Shown: one piece after another, positions 5,826-6,298 of the stretch | Layout: each line of letters begins with the position of its first letter | How positions within the stretch are numbered: position 1 is the first letter of the stretch | NCBI GenBank assembly: GCA_012798865.1 | Contig: JAAZMK010000106.1 | Location: forward strand, 1-6,298 | Reading direction: 5' to 3' | DNA length: 6,298 nucleotides | Origin: Clostridiaceae bacterium | GTDB lineage: Bacteria; Bacillota; Clostridia; Saccharofermentanales; DTU023 | The notes under the pieces: generated by a model | What the model was told of the DNA's origin: nothing | Databases searched by the model: none | The model's input: only the letters and a program-made list of their open reading frames with translations | Position numbers and translations under genes: made by a program

Positions 5826-6298
5826 TCAATTATCAAGCGTCGCCAACTTCGCGTTGGTACGGATGAACTCACGGCGCGGCTCGACACGATCGCCCATTAG
5901 AAGCGTGAAGGTCTCGTCGGCAATTTGCGCGTCGCTCACCGTTACCTGTAAGAGCTTGCGAGCCTCCGGATTCATTGTCGTCTCCCACAATTGATCGGCG
6001 TTCATCTCTCCGAGACCCTTGAATCGTTGCATTTTCGGATTTGTCCATCCTGTTGTCTCTTTTATGCGCTCGACGTCTTCTTCGTCGTAAGCATAATGGC
6101 TTACCTTATCTTGATAGACGCGATAAAGCGGAGGACAGGCGATGTACACATGACCGGCATCTACGAGCGGACGCATATAGCGGAAGAAGAATGTCAGCAA
6201 CAGCGTTCTGATGTGCGAGCCGTCAACATCGGCGTCAGCCATCAAGATAATCTTGTGATAGCGCAGTTTTGACAAGTCGAAGTCGTTGCCGATACCGG
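5826..6298 (-). CDS. gyrB: DNA gyrase subunit B, C-terminal part (5' end outside window)
   Basis: The frame enters from the window edge and ends at a TGA, giving 156 complete residues, roughly the last quarter of a usual GyrB of about 640. GyrB supplies the ATPase and TOPRIM parts of gyrase, which introduces negative supercoils with GyrA. Visible features: GIGNDFDLSKLRYHKIILMA leading into the metal-binding DADVDGSHI of the TOPRIM domain (about residues 21-29 of the visible part), LLLTFFFRYMRPLV, then the C-terminal signature RFKGLGEMNADQLWETTMNP and the closing VEPRREFIRTNAKL. The motif content and compact C-terminus favour GyrB over ParE, though the upstream part would settle it. No gyrA follows directly; the next gene, thpR, is 486 bases away. 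Confidence 0.95.
   Translation of the reverse strand, partial: GIGNDFDLSKLRYHKIILMADADVDGSHIRTLLLTFFFRYMRPLVDAGHVYIACPPLYRVYQDKVSHYAYDEEDVERIKETTGWTNPKMQRFKGLGEMNADQLWETTMNPEARKLLQVTVSDAQIADETFTLLMGDRVEPRREFIRTNAKLATLDN

Overview
The window is bacterial. The Gram-positive type LexA box, the strong Shine-Dalgarno sites in front of every complete gene, a chromosomal parA/parB pair with a perfect parS, and a YfhO-family gene all point to the Bacillota (Firmicutes), probably a clostridial-type lineage of middling GC. I cannot name a genus. A gyrB end, parS and parAB within 6.3 kb suggest the chromosomal origin neighbourhood, with oriC probably beyond the right edge. No dnaA, dnaN, recF or DnaA-box cluster is visible here.

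All genes are read leftward on the minus strand. In transcription order, from the right edge, they are: the C-terminal part of gyrB (5826-6298, cut by the window); a 486-base gap with four diverged 27-base repeats at 60-61 base spacing and then the parS site; thpR (RNA 2',3'-cyclic phosphodiesterase, 4821-5339); a 421-base gap with a tandem array of exact 40-base period and a putative promoter; a threonine-aldolase-family PLP enzyme (3368-4399); a short promoter region with a consensus LexA box; parA (2454-3254) and parB (1494-2399), which form an operon; and a partial YfhO-family multipass membrane protein (1-1391, cut at its C-terminus).

ParA, ParB and parS form a chromosome-partition module: ParB loads on parS at 5371-5386 and clamps the origin region, and ParA ATPase moves or positions it. 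GyrB relaxes supercoiling. ThpR and the aldolase have unrelated RNA-end and amino-acid roles and seem only to share the neighbourhood. YfhO proteins act in cell-envelope polymer glycosylation.

The points most worth following are regulatory: a full match to the Bacillus-type LexA operator over the presumed -35 region of parAB, and two unrelated periodic repeat arrays that fill both large intergenic gaps. I see no mobile element, CRISPR array, tRNA or rRNA.
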